14,846 bases of DNA from Bacillota bacterium (GTDB lineage: Bacteria; Bacillota; Clostridia; Acetivibrionales; DTU013), in contig JAEXNT010000014.1 of assembly GCA_023439545.1 (NCBI GenBank), forward strand, positions 1-14,846, in the 5' to 3' direction. Below are positions 13,086 through 14,846 of the stretch, in pieces. The notes under the pieces are model-generated. The model had not been told where the DNA came from. It ran no database searches and saw only the letters and a program-made list of their open reading frames with translations. Within the stretch, counting starts at the first letter, position 1; each line of letters begins with the position of its first letter. The position numbers and the translations under genes are program-made.

Positions 13086-14846
13086 AAAAGCTTTCATTAA
13101 TGTTACTTATACTGACGCTGATTTTCTCCATTACAGTCATACCTGCGGAAGCGGCCGGTACTGCAGATGTCAAAAAGGCTTCGGATTATGCGAAAAAGGC
13201 TGAAGAACTGAAAAACAACAGAAAACATCAGGAAGCATTGAGATACTATGATCTTGCGGCTAAAGCCAATCCTAACGATCCGAACTACCCATACAGGAAA
13301 GGAATCCTGCTGGAGACCATGGGGGATTCCGAGGGGGCGATCGAGGCATACAAGCAGGCTGTGAAGGTAGCCCCGGGTCTTTATATCGCGTTCAACAGCG
13401 AAGGAAAGGTGTATTACCTGCAGAGGGCGTACATTGATGCGATAAAAAGCTTTGACAAGGCAATAAATCAGGGCAAGAAAAATCTGCTGCTTTATGAATC
13501 CTACTGCTATAAGGGCGAAGCGCTTGCGGCCTCGGAAGAATTGGACAAAGCCATAGCGGCTTATGATATGGCCATAAAACTGAACGGTAAATTTGTTTAT
13601 TCCTACATTGGAAAAGGACATGTCTTATGGTATCAAAAGAACTACGCCGAGGCAATCAAACTATACGACCGGGGCATAGAGGCAAATCCGAACATCGATT
13701 TATACGAACAGAAGGCCGCTACTTTGATCTTATCAGGTAAAATCGACGAGGCAATCAAGTCTCTTGATCCTTATATCAAAAATAACCCTAAAGATTACAA
13801 AGGATATGATATTAAAGGTACTGTTTTATATCTCCTGGAGAAATATAACGAGGCCATTGTCCTATATGACAAAGCTATCAGCTTCGACCAGCGTAATGAT
13901 GTGCTTTATGCCAACAAAGCAAACGCTTTATATGCGCTTGAGAAATATGACGACGCGTTGAAGCTTTATGACGAAGCTCTTGCAATAAATCCTTATTTCA
14001 TCGATGCATTATATTCAAAGGGAGAGGTATTGGCAGCTACCGGTAAATATGCCGACGCAACAGCAGTATATGACAAAGTGATAAAAATGGATCCCGATTA
14101 TTATTGGGCATACTGCTCCAAAGGAGCTATCCTTGGCAAACAGGGTAAATTCAAGGAAGCAATAGATTATTACGATAAAGCAATAAAAATTAATTCCACC
14201 CATTATCCGGCATATATATGGAAGGGGGATCTGCTGATATCCCTTGGTGAAATAGATAAGGCTATAGAAAATTACGATATAGTATTACTTAATCTAAATA
14301 AGAAATCCGATTACTTACCTCATGCTTTAGTAAGCAAGGGTTTTGCATTATATCTGAACGGTGAGGTTACTGAAGCGATCGGCTATTTCGAAGAGGCGCT
14401 CAAACTGGATGCTGATAACGAAGAGGCCTATAATAGAAAAGGAGAAGCATTGAGCAATCTTGGGCTGTTCGATGAAGCCGCGGAGTGCTTCAGACGGTCG
14501 CTCGAGATCCAGCCCGGAAATAAGCTTGCGTTGTTGGGGCAGGCAAACATGCTTCTATACAAAGAATCTTACGAAGATGCCATTACTGCTTTCAATGAAG
14601 TAATTGTGAAATATCCGGACCTTTCATCGTGTTATAACAATAAAGGCTATGCACTTTATAAACTTGGCAGGTACGAGGAAGCTATAGCAAGTTTTAAAAA
14701 AGTTAATGACGAGATCGATCGATTAAATGCCGACGCCTTCTATTATATGGCTAAGGCACTGGTCAAGCTGAACCGGTACGATGAAGCGATCGATAGCTTG
14801 AAACAGTCGATAACTCTTTTTCCCAGGGAAAGAGATTATATTAGAG
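13082..14846 (+). CDS. Secreted TPR-repeat protein (3' end outside window)
   Basis: An open frame of at least 588 codons that runs off the right edge. The ATG at 13082 overlaps the DUF5050 stop as ATGA. GAGGAGG lies 7 nt upstream inside the upstream gene, so translation is probably coupled. Residues 1-24 are a signal peptide (MKKLSLMLLILTLIFSITVIPAEA). From about residue 32 the protein is an unbroken run of 34-residue TPR units with the usual W/Y, G, Y, A, F/Y, A, P positions, for example KGEALAASEELDKAIAAYDM and YALYKLGRYEEAIASFKKV. I count about 16 units before the window ends, with one unit slightly expanded (NLNKKSDYLPHA). TPR superhelices bind peptides or proteins; here one outside the membrane would be an assembly or binding scaffold, plausibly for the DUF5050 partner. 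No other domain is visible yet. Confidence 0.9.
   Translation, partial: MKKLSLMLLILTLIFSITVIPAEAAGTADVKKASDYAKKAEELKNNRKHQEALRYYDLAAKANPNDPNYPYRKGILLETMGDSEGAIEAYKQAVKVAPGLYIAFNSEGKVYYLQRAYIDAIKSFDKAINQGKKNLLLYESYCYKGEALAASEELDKAIAAYDMAIKLNGKFVYSYIGKGHVLWYQKNYAEAIKLYDRGIEANPNIDLYEQKAATLILSGKIDEAIKSLDPYIKNNPKDYKGYDIKGTVLYLLEKYNEAIVLYDKAISFDQRNDVLYANKANALYALEKYDDALKLYDEALAINPYFIDALYSKGEVLAATGKYADATAVYDKVIKMDPDYYWAYCSKGAILGKQGKFKEAIDYYDKAIKINSTHYPAYIWKGDLLISLGEIDKAIENYDIVLLNLNKKSDYLPHALVSKGFALYLNGEVTEAIGYFEEALKLDADNEEAYNRKGEALSNLGLFDEAAECFRRSLEIQPGNKLALLGQANMLLYKESYEDAITAFNEVIVKYPDLSSCYNNKGYALYKLGRYEEAIASFKKVNDEIDRLNADAFYYMAKALVKLNRYDEAIDSLKQSITLFPRERDYIR

Noticed and set aside
13103..13655. Minus-strand open frames opposite the TPR gene
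   Set aside because: They are shadows of the repeat-rich TPR reading frame, which continues uninterrupted to the window end.

Overview
The window looks like chromosome of an endospore-forming Bacillota, more likely a clostridium-like anaerobe than an aerobic bacillus. The best evidence is a 59-residue H-type small acid-soluble spore protein at 6169-6348 (minus). Other pointers are an S-layer-homology (SLH) protein, an iron-containing alcohol dehydrogenase, a Cache-type chemoreceptor, secreted DUF5050/copper-amine-oxidase-like and TPR proteins, strong AGGAGG-type ribosome binding sites and AT-rich sigma-A-like promoters. I see no rRNA, tRNA, CRISPR array, transposase or phage gene.

Layout. 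1-764: a secreted protein made only of SLH-type repeats (minus), with its own terminator. 916-2078: a nitroreductase and a DUF5680 protein (plus). The second has its own promoter, overlapped by a perfect inverted repeat. 2035-3237: an MFS exporter-like gene (minus) that overlaps the DUF5680 gene tail-to-tail and seems to have lost one T near its 5' end. 3238-3905: mostly non-coding, with one doubtful 63-codon ORF and promoters for both flanks. 3906-5957: a chemoreceptor with a double-Cache sensor. 5958-6168: a convergent gap, then the spore protein gene (minus). 6499-7677: an iron alcohol dehydrogenase (minus) with a textbook terminator. It is divergent from a secreted GDPD/PI-PLC-like protein (7827-8684, plus). 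8757-9272: a four-helix membrane protein (DUF2569-like). 9280-9438: a 159-bp MITE-like inverted-repeat element. 9530-10993: a WsfD-like multi-pass membrane glycosyltransferase whose leader holds two tandem perfect hairpins. 11070-14846: a two-gene operon of a secreted DUF5050 propeller / copper-amine-oxidase-like / lipoprotein-fold protein and, overlapping it by ATGA, a secreted protein of at least 16 TPR units that runs off the window.

How the genes work together. Most products act at the cell surface or membrane: the SLH protein, exporter, chemoreceptor, GDPD-like protein, DUF2569-like protein, glycosyltransferase, and the DUF5050/TPR pair. Only the last pair shows firm operon evidence. The rest look like single-gene units with their own promoters. 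Many true starts were fixed by ribosome binding site position: several longest ORFs begin at a GTG or TTG that lies in or upstream of the Shine-Dalgarno sequence. The items most worth following up are the DUF5050-TPR operon, the MITE-like element, the repaired N-terminus of the MFS gene, and the inverted repeats that sit on predicted -10 boxes.
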